The notes beneath the pieces were generated by a model. The model was not told the origin of the DNA and did not search any database. It was given only the letters and a program-made list of their open reading frames with translations. A stretch of 64,000 nt of DNA from Strix aluco (taxonomy: Eukaryota; Chordata; Aves; Strigiformes; Strigidae): NCBI RefSeq assembly GCF_031877795.1, contig NC_133934.1, positions 108,626,610-108,690,609 on the forward strand, given 5' to 3'. The translations under genes were made by a program, and so were the position numbers. Below are positions 34,946-47,800 of this stretch, piece after piece. Position 1 is the first letter of the stretch. Each line of letters opens with the position of its first letter.

Positions 34946-37900
34946 ATCCCCTCTGAATCTTCCTTTGGGCAAAGAGTATGTGTTGGTCCATGCAAGTCTG
35001 TAATCCAAATTCAGTTGAATTACACCTGAGATCAGTCTTGGCTTGGCCCAATCTGTGTTGCTCCACTGGCACAAAAAGGTAATTGTAAGGTTTTTGACAA
35101 CTATGCTAGTGCTTGCAAAGCCTGTGATGAGGAGAGAGGCCCTGCTGGTGTAGATGCATCTTACACTTATAGTGGGATAAGTAACTTTCAATTTATTTTT
35201 TAATTCAGAATAACAAAAATCTCCTAAAATTCCACAGAAAGGGTAAAGAAAAAAACCCAAACTGTTTTTCAGAAGTCCAGCAAAATCAGGGAACTAGGAA
35301 AATAATGTGCACAGATCATGGGCTCACTTTGTGGCTGTGGGTAAGCCTTTCATCTTCACACCTCCTATTTGACGCAAATTTGAAAGCTGATGAGAAACAG
35401 TAATCTTAATGGAAAAGAGTGCAGAGTTGATTCTAATTTAGATTTAAAATCTCATTCCCTGAGCATCTCACCCATACTGATTCATATCCTCCACTTCTAC
35501 AAGTGGTCAAGCAATTTTCTCAATACTAAATGCCTTTTTTTTTGGCATCAACATTTTCTTCAACATGGGTGATTCATACCAAAGAAGCCATCTGCCTTTG
35601 CTGTTCAGCTCACTTAAGTAGCAAGTTAGTTATACATGTAATAGTCTTCTGCACCCCCTATGTCCTGGAGGAATGTAATGTCTTGGCATATTAGCAGCAA
35701 GTAGTAGTGGTAGATTTATGACCAAATACATCCTACATGACAAATAACTGAGAGAGGCTCAGGTAGAGCTACTATGGACTAGTCTTGGGCTAAGGGGCAA
35801 CAGTAAAGCAGAACAGTACAATTCATACAAGACAGAGGGGCTTCCCACACAAAAAAAAATAAAATCAGCCGTAAAACTGAAACCCTCGGGGCTCATGCTG
35901 AAGAGAATGACTCAGCTTTTTCACCTCTTCAAAATACAAAAGATTAGATATATTATTTCTGACGTACTTCAAATCAAAGAGTCATAATTTTGTCATGAAT
36001 CACTAGTGCTATTTCCTGTGCAATATTGACATTTTCTTGGAAGACATTCATCCAGATATCACCTAGATTCAACTTTGCTTAGGTTTTGAGATCAAACAAC
36101 ATATTATCTAGGATGGCATAATGAAAAAATACATTGCTATGATATGATGAAATGCTCAGAGCCAATACATACCAGATTCTGGTCAGTATTAATTTTGTGG
36201 AGAACTAAGGAAAATGTTTCTATGGTATAGAAAGAACAAGTAACAAAAGGCTACAAAGAACCTTGTACTCTGAGGGCCTCATTTACAATGCATGTTATAC
36301 AAACATACTCCTTGTTTACAGAGATTATAACCACAATAAGTGACAGAGTGCTTGAGGAGCTTTCTGTATTCCAGGATAATCCCATAACCAAGACAGATAT
36401 CCAAAAGCCTGCTATCAGTCCGTTTGACATGAGACTACAAACCCCTTATGCATCTATGGTAAGCAACATCAGAATCATGGTAGGAGAGACTCTGTGGTTT
36501 CCTTTTGGACCAAAGCTACCAAAAGAGATAAGGTTGGAAAACTGGAGACTGCCTGAGGAAGTAGATATGCCCTTAGGGCTGCTCTAAATATGATGTACAT
36601 CCACAGTTCACTGGGAGTACCAGGTAAGGAGCCTACAGCCAGCCTCCGTGGCATTCTTGCAGGAACATAACACTGAAGGGCAGTTATTTCAGTCTCATTC
36701 TGCCATAGAGACCTCTCGGTAAAGTTTTGGTATCTCTTTTACTCCAATGGGTTGCAACTAAAACATCCTGTTGCAAGATCACACAAGGACCTGATGTGTG
36801 CCACATACTCTCCAGTGTTCAGCCCATTGTCATTATTTAGCCAATAATAACAGCAACCAACAGCCACAGCTTCATTTCTTAACAGACTAGGATAGCAGCT
36901 TCCAAGCTTTTTTGCTGGAAACGCCTCTTTGGGCTCATATTGCGCTTGTAGTTCTGAATTTCACTTTTACAGCTGAATTTCTAGTTGGCTCCCAACTTCT
37001 TTCATCATTGTCATAATCGTAGGGTTTGGAACTGGCAAGTTCAGGAGTTCGTCTCCAAATGTTCAAGGTCATAAACTAAGAGAGATCTGATAAACACTAG
37101 GCAGAAGTCTGAAACCACACTGGAAATATGAAGACAGTAAAGATCCTGGAGTATACTGATGAAAAGGTAAAGTCATAACAGCTCAGAAAGATTCCAAATC
37201 TTCAGCTGGCTAATATGACTGTGCCCTCTTGTCAGCACCTTGCAATCTTGGGATGGGGCAATTAGTAAAAGCCTTTCTATATATTTGCTTTGTTTGTGGA
37301 GAGCTTCATGATGTTCAGAGCTTAAAATTCTGCCATGGCTCTTAAAAAGAAAAAAAAAATAATCTGGTGATGTTGGAAAACAGTGCTTCGAAACCAACCA
37401 GGTGTCTTCTTGGCACAGAAGCCCTTTCATGATAAAAATCAAGCTGGAATATTCGGGTGGGTTGGGTTTTTTCCATTTTGTTTTGTTTTTAATAAGTCGG
37501 TGTGACTGCAAGCCAAGATTAAACAGTGAGAAAGAGCCAAAGTATTCTACCCAGCTTCACAGTGCCTGCAGGCTGTGCCAGGTACAATACCTTTCAACAC
37601 CATTCTATGTCCCATTGTGAGGAATAAAAAACTAAAAAGCTTTTTTGGCAAAAATGACTGAGACATTAAGGATAAAATGAACGAGTTTTAGAGGGAAAAA
37701 AAAGAAGAAAAGCCATGATGAAACAGCCTGCAGGTGACACCATCTGCTCTAAAAGAGCGGGGCCACTGAACTCTATAAAAAATATTTGGTGCCTTCTCTT
37801 GTATTGTGCAGAAGCACTTGTTTTTCTTTGAATACTCAGGCTTCTACAAAGGGCAGGCAAGCCAGACATTGATCATACAGCCTAAGGGATTTATTTCTAC

Positions 37901-38119
37901 CACTTAAATATGGAAAAACATATAATGATCGTGTTTACAGGAGGTCTTCCAGTTTATCCGGGAATTAGGAACAGCAGATTTTAAGGGTGAAGGAACCCTG
38001 TATAGGCTAAGTATATGGTTTCTACTGACTCAAGATAATCTACATTGATGCTTCATTTCCCCAACATTAGTCAGAGAACAGGTGGTGATGAATGCAGTGT
38101 GATCTAGTTATTGCAAGGA

Positions 38120-38250
38120 ATTGGGAGTCAAGAGATAAAGTCTAATCCTAGCCTTGACAGGCTTTAGTTTGTGTCTTACTGGTTTCTTTTTGTGGCATCT
38201 CTATCCATTTATCTAAATTTTCCCATGTGTAAAAATGGAATATTAGTTTT
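38120..38250 (+). repeat. Possible ancient SINE tail fragment
   Basis: Contains 'aattgggagtcaagagat', 'ctaatcctagccttgac' and 'tttcccatgtgtaaaaatgg', matching the order of the old block ending 'tttccccatctgtaaaatgg'. Confidence 0.45.
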
Positions 38251-38494
38251 AATGAACTACTAGATTTCTTTAATTATTATTTTTTTTAAAATCACTGCTA
38301 AGACTTTTGCCCATAACTCACCCCCTATTCTTCCCTCACCTCTGGAGCTGCAGGAAGGAGTTCCCACTGGTTTTCATCACTTACATGTAGATTCTTCTGC
38401 CTTTGTTTCACAGTGGAGATCTTAAAACCTAATTTCTCTTCACTACTGAACCCAGTGTTTGTGCAGCACCTAACTCAAAAGGAGCTCTTGTCTA

Positions 38495-38550
38495 ATACAA
38501 CCATCACCACCACCACAGTAGCTACCACCACAACAGCAACAACAGTGTAT
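38495..38550. repeat. Degenerate CAN trinucleotide microsatellite
   Basis: ACC, ATC, ACA and GCA triplets run in register (accatcaccaccaccacag, then accaccacaacagcaacaac). Imperfect. Confidence 0.7.
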
Positions 38551-38929
38551 CCCCATGTGACTTAGAAATCACTTGTATAGTTTGGATTTTCATAATTTTC
38601 ACTGAATTCCTTTCTTCAGAGTCAATAGAAAAAGGGCTTAAGCAATTATTTGACTGACAGTCAGGATAATTACATTATAAGATTAAAGGCATTTTAAATT
38701 TTTTTAATTGTCAGTGTAAATACACTATGTTCTGCTGCCTGTGTGGTTCTCATCTATGTATACTGCCTACTGCTAAAATCTTTTTGATGTGAACAACAAT
38801 GATCATTTCAATGGATATTATTAATTTCTTGTTTCAGCATAATTGGATTTACTTTGATTAAATCACTTGCATAAGCATTGATTAATGACATAAAGGTTAA
38901 GAGAATTTTTGCAGTGGGAGAAAGAACAG

Positions 38930-38950
38930 AAAAAAAAAGGGGGGGGGGGG
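38930..38950. repeat. Poly-A/poly-G homopolymer junction
   Basis: Nine A run directly into twelve G, then AAAA and CACCCC. The G run is the longest in the plus strand and is prone to length error in sequencing. Confidence 0.8.
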
Positions 38951-39284
38951 AAAACACCCCAACACATGTGGGAAACTAGCTCCAGGGCATTGTCCCTTCC
39001 CTTCTTAGGCACTTCGTCATATTTCCTGAGATTGCGCAAAGAGATAGCACCCCTCAGCTTGCCAAGTCCTAAATTATTATTTATCATTATTTATTTTCCT
39101 TCCATGTGCTCAAATCATAACACATGCATGAGTGAAAGAGATTCAGTGTGTGTATATGTACACATACAGATTATTAATAGGATTATTCTTAGTTGCATCA
39201 TAGTAGTACTGGAGCTACAGATAAATTAAAGTATCTCCACTCACATTCACCAGGCCAACAGTCCTAAACCTATAACCCACTGAA

Positions 39285-39385
39285 ACCAGGAAATCTAAAG
39301 TATTGGCTGAAGAAGGCATGTGGCAAGACCAGGAACTAAACCCAGATTTCTGGAGGCCCACTCAAGTGCTCTGAAGGTGTCACTA
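39285..39385 (+). repeat. Possible MIR-like fragment
   Basis: Has 'aggcatgtggcaagaccagg', 'aactaaacccagatttctgg' and 'caagtgctctgaagg', resembling the 'cagagccaggaactgaacccaggtctcctg...cagtgctct' part of old amniote SINEs. Confidence 0.45.
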
Positions 39386-39655
39386 TTAAAGAGAAAGAAA
39401 GTTAAAAAGGAGACATGGGTTAAGGTATGATGTCATGTGAACTCAAAGGGCTGAAGTGAAGTCCACAGGGCTCAATACTTGAAGAAATTTAAGAGAACAA
39501 GGATTCAGCTTTTAGAATTAATAAGTTTTTCCTAAGAGCTGGTTCATCATTCATAGTGCTAAGGAGGATGATTTCTTGCAATGAATAGGAGCAGATGCAA
39601 TGTGGCAGATCCACAGCTGCTGTCAACTCTCATAGTTTCATATGACTTCAGTGGA

Positions 39656-40245
39656 GTCATGGTTTAACCCCTGCCAGCAACTAAGCACCACACCGCCACT
39701 CACTCACTCTCCCCTGGTGGGATGGGGGAGAGAATCAGTTGGGTAAAAGTGAGAAAACACATGGCCTGAGATAAAGACAGTTTAATAGAGAAATCAAAAG
39801 CTGTGCACACAGGCAAAACAAAACAAGGAATTCATTCACCACTTCCCATCGGCAGGCAGGTGCTCAGCCATATCCAGGAAAGCAGGGCTCCATCATGCAT
39901 AACAGTTACTTGGGAAGACAAATGGCATCACTCCAAATATTCCCCCTCTTCCTCCTTCTTCCCCCAGCTTTATATGCTGAGCATGACATCACATGGTCTG
40001 GGATATCCCTTTGGGCAGTTGGGGTCAGCTGTCCCAGCTGTGTCCCCTCCCAGCTTCTTGTGCACCCCCAGCCTCCTCGCTGGTGGGGTGGTGGTAGAAG
40101 CCGAAAAGGCCTTGGAGCTGTGTAATCACTGCTCAGGTAGTAAAACAACTCTGTATTATCAACAGTTTCCGGCACAAATACGAAACATAGCCCCATACTA
40201 GCCACTATGAAGAAAATTAACTCTATCCCAGCCAAAACCAGCACA
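39656..40245 (-). mobile_element. Solo LTR of an avian endogenous retrovirus
   Basis: On the minus strand it starts TGTGCTGGTTTTGGCTGGGA at 40245 and ends near GGGGTTAAACCATGACT at about 39656, roughly 590 bases. I recognise it as an LTR type dispersed widely in neoavian genomes. U3 contains a TATA box (TATAAAG, 39974-39968) and just upstream a CRE-like TGATGTCA (39991-39984). The R region carries an ATTAAA polyadenylation signal (39786-39781). No gag, pol or env sequence adjoins it on either side, so it is a solo LTR left by recombination. The end at 39656 lacks a clean terminal CA, and a target duplication is not obvious. Frames of 116-132 codons across it are artefacts. Confidence 0.88.
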
Positions 40246-40439
40246 CAGGCCAACATACATCAGCCGAGGATCTGTCCTGCACTGTGCTCATGCATTTGTT
40301 GCTCATATGTTGAAAGCTAATCTGCACTGCTAGGCTAGAGAAGAAATTTAATTCTGGATTAGGAAAAATCCAATTTCCTCCATTTCCAATACAGTGGAAG
40401 ATCATGCCAGAGCTGAACTTGAATCCAACACCTGTGGAT

Positions 40440-40560
40440 TTAATTTTGATCCTGACACAGAGAGACTATGTTATGTTGGAAAGTTGCACAAATTCAGTCC
40501 TTTAAATGGAGATGATAATACTTCTCTGTGTCACTGAGGTACTGGAAATCTATGCATTTT
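40440..40560 (+). repeat. Possible ancient SINE tail fragment
   Basis: Contains 'gttggaaagttgcacaaatt', 'cctttaaatggagatgataa' and 'tacttctctgtgtcactgag', following the 'aaatggggataatagtacttccctacctcac' block of old amniote repeats. It adjoins the LTR. Confidence 0.4.
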
Positions 40561-41714
40561 TGAGACACACAGTTGCTGAGAAAATAAGGACAATGCCAGA
40601 ACCTGGAGAAGCTTTCCAGTGGCAGTATTTTTACAAATTTAAAGTTCTACACACAGAAAATAAAACAGTAGTTCAGACACCAAAGCACAAAAAACCAAAT
40701 AAACTTGGGAATGCATTGAAAAACAGCCAGCAAACACCTTCCTTGTCCTTCTCACACTCCCCAAGATCTTTGTAACATACTATGCAAACACACTTTTCAG
40801 TTGTCAGTCCTTCATATATTGGAAGTCTCCTGTGGCATTTAAAGTTGGAACAATACTGTGTGGTTGAGTAAAATTTCAAGGCTCATAAGAACACATTCAA
40901 AACTCATTTCTGTACTATTATGTAAAGGAATGGACCTCTGAGAAAAATTGTAAGATCTGATCCCCTATATCCAGAATCATTTAAAAATATTATTACACTT
41001 ACCTGACTCTTAGGGTATTAGGCATATCTGGTATTGCAGATTACTGTCTATTGAGGGAGTCCACTGCTGAAGTTTCTGAAATAAAGATGAGATACACACC
41101 CTGTTTGCTGAACATCCATGCTTTTCTGTATATATAATAACTTTACAGTGGTATCTTATCTCAGGGGAAGGAAAAAAACAAAAAAAGGTTTGCAAGGCAG
41201 TTCTGCTTTCCATTTAATTAAGATATACATTTCAATAAAATAAAACTGCTTCTTTTTGAAAAAAGGCTTAAATAGCAAACTTGATGGAAGAAAGAAATGA
41301 AAATATGTCTCTCCATCTTCCCTCCTTCTGAACAGCATAGGTCAAATAGAGTTTATCTGCTGCCTAAGGGCAGGTCACCTCCATTAAAGGTGATTGTGGT
41401 CTCTACTTTCACTGACTTGACCAGTTTTTATTCTAGAATTTGAAACACCTGGCTAGTTTTCATACCAGTCTCTTCCATAAATTCACCCTACCAAGCATTT
41501 TCAGTAAATTCCTTTTCACACCTTCTTCCCTTTCACCAAGCAGCCAGACCAAAATAGAAAATTGTTACATTTACTGAAATGGAATTAAAACATGGTGTAA
41601 AACTCATCTCATCCAAATTTGAGAAAATTGTATTGTTCTTCATTAGCAGTTAGAAATTAATTCCACAAACAATGTCCAATTAATTAATTTCTGTACTACT
41701 GCTGTGAAACACTA

Positions 41715-41830
41715 CTGTCTTGTTATAGAAGGTGAAGACTGGCACAGAGAAATTGAAGCTCAAAGCCTTGATGGCAGGGCAGGAATCTATTAAGGCACTC
41801 CTAATTTCCCCTCACTTCTACCTCCTGCCG
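41715..41830 (+). repeat. MIR-like ancient SINE fragment
   Basis: The order 'ggtgaagactggcacagaga', 'aattgaagctcaaagccttg', 'atggcagggcaggaat' follows the MIR core 'ggaaactgaggcacagaga...aagtgacttgcc...ggcagagc'. Confidence 0.5.
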
Positions 41831-44800
41831 TTAAATTAGTGACCAAAACAGGAGATGTTCTGTTTTCCTCACCCACATCAATTATTTCGTTTTGTCTTTG
41901 CTGTTAAGAAGTACTCATAATTTTCAGAGGCAAGAGACCAAAGCTGTGTGAATTCATGCTCCTGCCTTTTTTTTTTTTAATTTGCATTGTATTATCTAAA
42001 GAATCCACATACAAAGGAAAGCACAAGTCTGCCCAGAGACCTAACCACACAACAGTCAAAGGCTAAGCAATGCATTTGCCAGCATACACTTATACTGTGT
42101 TCATCTTTTACTGTACCATTGACTAAAGCCTTGTACACAGAAAAAGCAAAATACAGAAGAGTCAGTATTGTGGTCTTTTGGCTCATTCAGAAAGCACATT
42201 CCACATTTTAGTGTAGAAGCAGCTGAAAAAAATGGTGAAAGAAATGCAGACAGGTCAGGCAGAGGTGACACCATGACAATAAGGTGCAAAGGGTAGATAG
42301 TTTGTAGTGCTAGTATTTGAGCTCTGTGGCCATCTTCCTAAATAGCAGCTACAGCTGTCCTTCTCTGTAGGAGAGTTAAACCAAGAAATGCCCCGAGGGC
42401 AAAGACAAGAATCATGATTTTTAAGAAGCTGTGAGAAAAGAAGAAAACAAGTGGTGACATGGTCCAAAAGCAACAGGAGATAAAGACATAAATAGCAGTA
42501 TTCTGACCTTTATGCAAGGATGGTTTTGTGAGTACAGTGGCAGAGAGAAGAAAGATAGCTGGTTAACGTGATTGACCTGATTGACAAGTTTTAATGGCAT
42601 AGCCAAATCTCTAAAAGCATCTGAGACCAAAACAAATAAGGACGTGCTGGTCTCCAGGTGCTCAGAAATTGCTTTCACCATAAAGCCGTCAGTGTTTTGC
42701 CAAAGAAGTCATTAGTTGTAACAATTGCCATCTTTGCTCAGGTAAAATGACCTCAGTGGTGTTATGACAACTATACACCAAGGAGAGAAGAATGATTTGC
42801 AGTGAAATGCAGGCAGGATAAACTGGCAGCCCTCAAGGGGCTGATTATAATCCACAGTGTGTAGCTTCGCAGCATAAGCAGTACAGGACAGAGCCTTTCA
42901 GTCTGTTCTTGCTGTCGTGCACTCTCAAAACTCCTGGGGTTCCCTGGCAACACTGTCTACATTTGTTCTTGATATAGGTAGCCCTTATAAACATAGTTCC
43001 ATGGAATATTCCCTGCAGTAATCACTACTTTCCCAAGAAGGGTTTGTGGAATCACATGTGAGCTTGACTTTAGCTGAATTATTCATGCATCAAAAGTTAA
43101 ACACATGCAGAATCGTGTCTGCAAGAATTAAGTCCAACTGAGTATCTGCATAGAGAATAAGGCTCTGTTTGCAGCCCTCCTATTTCTGTATTATAAGATA
43201 CACACTTCATGGCAAGTACCAGTGTCCCCTTTCTATTTGGCCAAAATCAAAGCTCTTCTATACACTTTATTATGAAAGAAAGCATAGCTATTTTGTGGAA
43301 GGAAACCATTATTTCACATCATACCCGTAGGAAACTGGAAAACATTTGAGATTTTTTTTTTTTTCTCAAAGAACTGATTTTCACAGAAGGTACCAGTGTC
43401 TTTTCTTATCTCAAAAAAATTTCTAGATCTTCTTGTCACAACTCTCCACCCCACCCCAAAATTGCTTTTTAAACACATGCATTTTCAGGCCTGTGTTTAC
43501 CAGATAATAAACAAGTGTTGAAATATTTGCTCTAAAATTAAAATTTCCAAATGATAATGGAATTTGTCTTCTTATAATGTTTATAAGAAAAGAAGAACGC
43601 TAAAATAGTGAATGCAAGAAACAAAAGTCTGTGCATTTTGGGATATCTTAGTATACCTGCAAAAACTACACATACATGGAAAAAACCAAACATTTACAGA
43701 GCCACAGCTGATCTCACCTGAGTGCCCATCCTCTCATTAATTTATAAGGGAATTCTATTAGCTTGCAATCCAGAGGCTGTTTACATGCTTCTCTATTGGT
43801 CTGCTTCCTTTAGGGTACAAAGGAAGAGCAACCTTAAAACTAGAAACCAAAACAAGAACATCAGAAATATTTCTGCTTGACCGCATCAGCCCTTTCAGGC
43901 TGTCACCACAGGTGGATGTGGGAAAGGTGGCAAAGAGCAATGAAAAGATGTCCCTTGCTTGGCAAGATATAATATTGCTAAATGTAAGGACAACACAAAA
44001 TACACTCAGGAGACGTATTTCTAGCCTGAAAAGTGAACAAGTCCCAGTTCCAGAACATGTGCCCTTGTGCCTTACATGTTCATTTATCACAGGAAAGACA
44101 GAGTAATGTATGCAATGCGCCAATAATGCTGTTCCCCATTTTGCCATTACTACCCCCACTCCTTACCGTATCCCTATTTTCCACATACAGATGGACTTCC
44201 AGAAGGCACTCTGGTCCTGCCTAGAGCATGACCTGCTTCAGTTGTAGCCTTCACTCCTCTGAGGAGCCACTGTTCACCATACTTCATCTAATGAGAGGTA
44301 ATTTCATGGACACACCAGGGAGCTTTCTCTCACTAGCTGATTTATTCACAGGCCTATTTCAAACACTAAAAAACAGCTGACAATTCAACTATTTCCTATT
44401 CTTGCACTTGCTTAGTCGTTTTCCTTTGTGCCAAAATCAACGTTATGGATAGACACAAATTTTTCTTACAGTTCTGTTGGCTCTCACCAAGTCTGTCTGT
44501 AGTCACTTCAGACTCTCTGCAGAGTTAATCACTTCCTTCACAAAGTCATTGGACAATACTGGATTTGATTCTCATCACAGTAAAATCCTATTAAAATCCT
44601 GATTATTCTATTTTCAGTGTCAACATTAGCACAAATAGGAGCATTTGCATTTAAGATGGATGACCAAGAAGAAAACCAAGAAAACTTCTTTTCACTAATT
44701 TTTGTAACTCCCTAAATGTATGGGTTAAGTTCTATTGTCTTAAAAAATACTTGAAAAATCATATCTTGTTTTTGTACACATTTATTCTAGGCCATAAAAC

Positions 44801-47800
44801 ATTTAAATATTACCAGATTCTATAGAAAAATAAATCCTCAGAGGAACCTCTGGGGCTTGGTAATAAAAAAGTGAGAGAGGAAAAGAGAGAGCACTAACAG
44901 TTTTTAGGATATTGGAGATTGAAATTCAGGTTTCTTGTTGGAATTAGGCAGACAGCTCTGTGCACTAGGCTGTCATCTGCCCTGCAACTGGATTTCATCT
45001 TCACTAGGAACTCCATTCTGGATATACAACACCTTCCTAACAAAATTATAACTCAAAGTAGCAAAAGTCTGCAAAAGGCTTTGATTACAGCAAATGAATT
45101 TTTCAAGTTATTTCTTCATCAGAGAGCAAAACATCTCCATTTGTTAACTTAAAAAAAATGTAAATAATTTCTAGATAATGCATTAGAGTAAAATAAGTGA
45201 AGACACCATTAATATTTCTCCTTGAGTATTCCAGGTTCCAAAAATTACAACACACAGGAGATATACATCATGACTCACATCTTCATCTTTTTGATATGTC
45301 AATGGGCTGTGCTGACAGATATGACTTTAATTCAACTCATTTAAGTCTGCCATGCTTGTTAATTCTTATCTGGGTTACTACTGACCGTGAGAAAAACTTC
45401 ACCATTCAGCCTTTTTAGAAACAACCTTGTAAAAGTACAAGATTTTTTGAGAAGCTAACAGAGGAAATGAATGAAGTGGCATGAAAGGTAGATGGTGCAC
45501 AAGTGTTTTAGAGGATGCTCCAGATGGGAAGAGACTACAGTTCTGGCTTATGAGGACCATGGTGATCACAAACCCAAAAAACCAGCTAGCTACTGAAGTG
45601 CTCCAGGCCCTTCTCAAGCTCCAGATATCTGCAAGGTAGATAATTTGCTCTGGGTTAACTTTATGTGTTTCTTACAGGATAAGAAAAGCTCAGTCAGCAT
45701 GACATAGAGCTTTGCACATCTAACTCTGCAGCAGGAGCTGTGGCTTGGTTCAGGCACAAAGTCAAGCAAATATCAGAAAGAACTATGATATCTTCTCTAC
45801 TGTCACTGAATACAAGACACTGCTCAATAAGTTTGTCTGATGATCTGGAAGACAAGCACAGGGTCGTGCCAAAAAAAATTGCTGAACTGACCTAGGAGTT
45901 CTCTTCCCACTCTGATTTTGTAAGTACACAGGTGAGCAAGGATTAAATGTTCAGGAGACCCATGATGTCTCCTCAGGAATTGTTATCACATGTTCTCATT
46001 GAATAACATGCTTCATTTGGCAAATGTAATTTCAATTAGTAAAAAGACTTTTGTTCCTCTGCTGTTATTTCTCAACCCCTATTACTTCACAATTTCTGCA
46101 AAGTCAGCAATGACAACTGCTTTAGATCCTTCCTTCAACCTATTCTCTGACCTTCCTAAAGGCTATCACCACCTGAGGGCTGTCAAAGTTTTCTGACATC
46201 CCAAAAGCACTCCATACTGCCTCTTCCTAGAAGGTCTTGGAAAATTTCTATTTGATACCTAAGTCACAAATACAAATTCTTATCACTATTGTCATACCAT
46301 GCCTCTTTTTGTAGCACATACCACTATACCTGATCTCCAACTTGTGGGTTTTGCCTACTTTTTAAACTTTTAACTTTTAGGTTAGGGAAAGTGTGTTGGT
46401 TTGGATCTTGGAGAGTTTCAAACTCACGGTTGATATTTAGCAAGATAGAAATAACAGTCTGAATTTTTATTGTATTATTATGGGAAAGATGCACACAAAT
46501 GATCAGAGTCTATTGCCCTGCATCTTAGCTCAAGTCTTCAGCTGCCATAGGTTTGCAGAAGCCAGAATGAGTCTCACTCAAGGACATTCTCCCTTCTGTG
46601 GTAGAGTGGTTCACACCGAGTTCCAGACAGGACTCCATCCTGGGGCAAAGAAGTGTCTTTCTCTGAGTATTTCAGCACTTCCTCTTCTGTCTGGAACTTC
46701 TAAAGCATCATAAAGAAGGAATGTAGTAGTGGCTGTGAAAACTGACTGAAGCTTTTTACCTAAAAATGACTTGGTGTGTCAGTGCTAGCTATATTTGGTA
46801 CTTTCCTTACAGCCTGGGTTATTTGAAGATGTTGCTACATGACACCTCAAGAACTTTTTGTTTTAAATCTTCTGGTAAAAAGGTTAAAAAACGTACCCCA
46901 AATGAACGTCTAAGGCTCAGAAGACAATGAAAATTTCCCTTCCAATTTTTTTATATTATTTTTTATAATGAAAACATGTTTTTTCAAGTGACCACAGTTT
47001 TTGAGGACTGATGTGTGAAGCTGGATGTTTTGAGCTGGCAAGGGTATACTCAGTAGAGAGTAAGTAAAACTTTTACGTATGCACTTATGTGTATTAGGCC
47101 TCCACACTGCTATGGCCCAAGTAGACCAAGAATGCACTTTGACATTAGAATGGGAAGTGTCTACATACGTATTAAAACTCTGACAACAACCAGCCATGAT
47201 AAGCATGTGGTTATCTGGTTACATTTATTTTCTATAAGACAGATGCCCACATACTAAGTAATGGGTACTTAATTTATATTTCTAATGGAGAAATATTACT
47301 GTTGCATTAGAAAAACAAGAATGTTGGGAAAGTACGATGCAGAAATATCTGTATATTGGCCCTATTCTGAAATACATTTTGCAGCCATAATTGGCCATTG
47401 TTAGAGGCATGACATTAAGTTAGTTGGACCTTTGATTTTATCAAATATTTTCATTGCTATGTCCTTAAATAAAATGACATTTTCTGTAGAAGAAAAGTTC
47501 TCAGGAATGAATCCGGTTGCAAAAATTAAGTCATATGATGAGCACTGAAAGTAATCCAGCCCTTATAGGAGGTGCTTTTAGGATGCTTAGTGCAAAAGTA
47601 TCACTGGTTGTACATGATTACACCAGCAGAGCAAAATACCAGAAGGACTTGGATTTACAAAATTCTTTTTTAGTGAAAGAATGCTGTCATTTTATATCTA
47701 TATACCATAACATATAGGAGGGTGAATGGCTTCCTTCACGCTTCTCCACTTGAGCAGTATAGTGCAGAGTATAACTCACATTTTGAGAATTGTTATGGCT

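Larger units (their letters stand above)
34950..39650. other. Intergenic DNA upstream of DIO2, part 2
   Basis: No coding exon is supported; the 99-codon plus frame at 36288-36587 and the 112-codon minus frame at 37173-37511 are unrecognised and probably chance. Seen here: possible ancient repeat fragments at 38120-38250 and 39285-39385, a CAN-type microsatellite at 38495-38550, and an A9-G12 homopolymer junction at 38930-38950. Confidence 0.6.

Noticed and set aside
34950..35260. Extension of the CR1-overlapping minus frame beyond the element
   Set aside because: Only the part below about 34945 matches CR1 protein. The upstream part has no reverse-transcriptase motifs, so the frame is a chance join.
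36288..36587. 99-codon plus frame with mixed composition
   Set aside because: Protein-like composition but no family recognised and no acceptor/donor pair convincingly bounding it. A database search could reverse this.
39803..40256. Plus and minus frames of 116-132 codons
   Set aside because: They lie wholly inside the solo LTR, which is noncoding.
43758..44159. 133-codon minus-strand open frame
   Set aside because: No similarity to any protein family I know and no splice or promoter context; a 64-codon frame overlaps on the other strand. Treated as chance.
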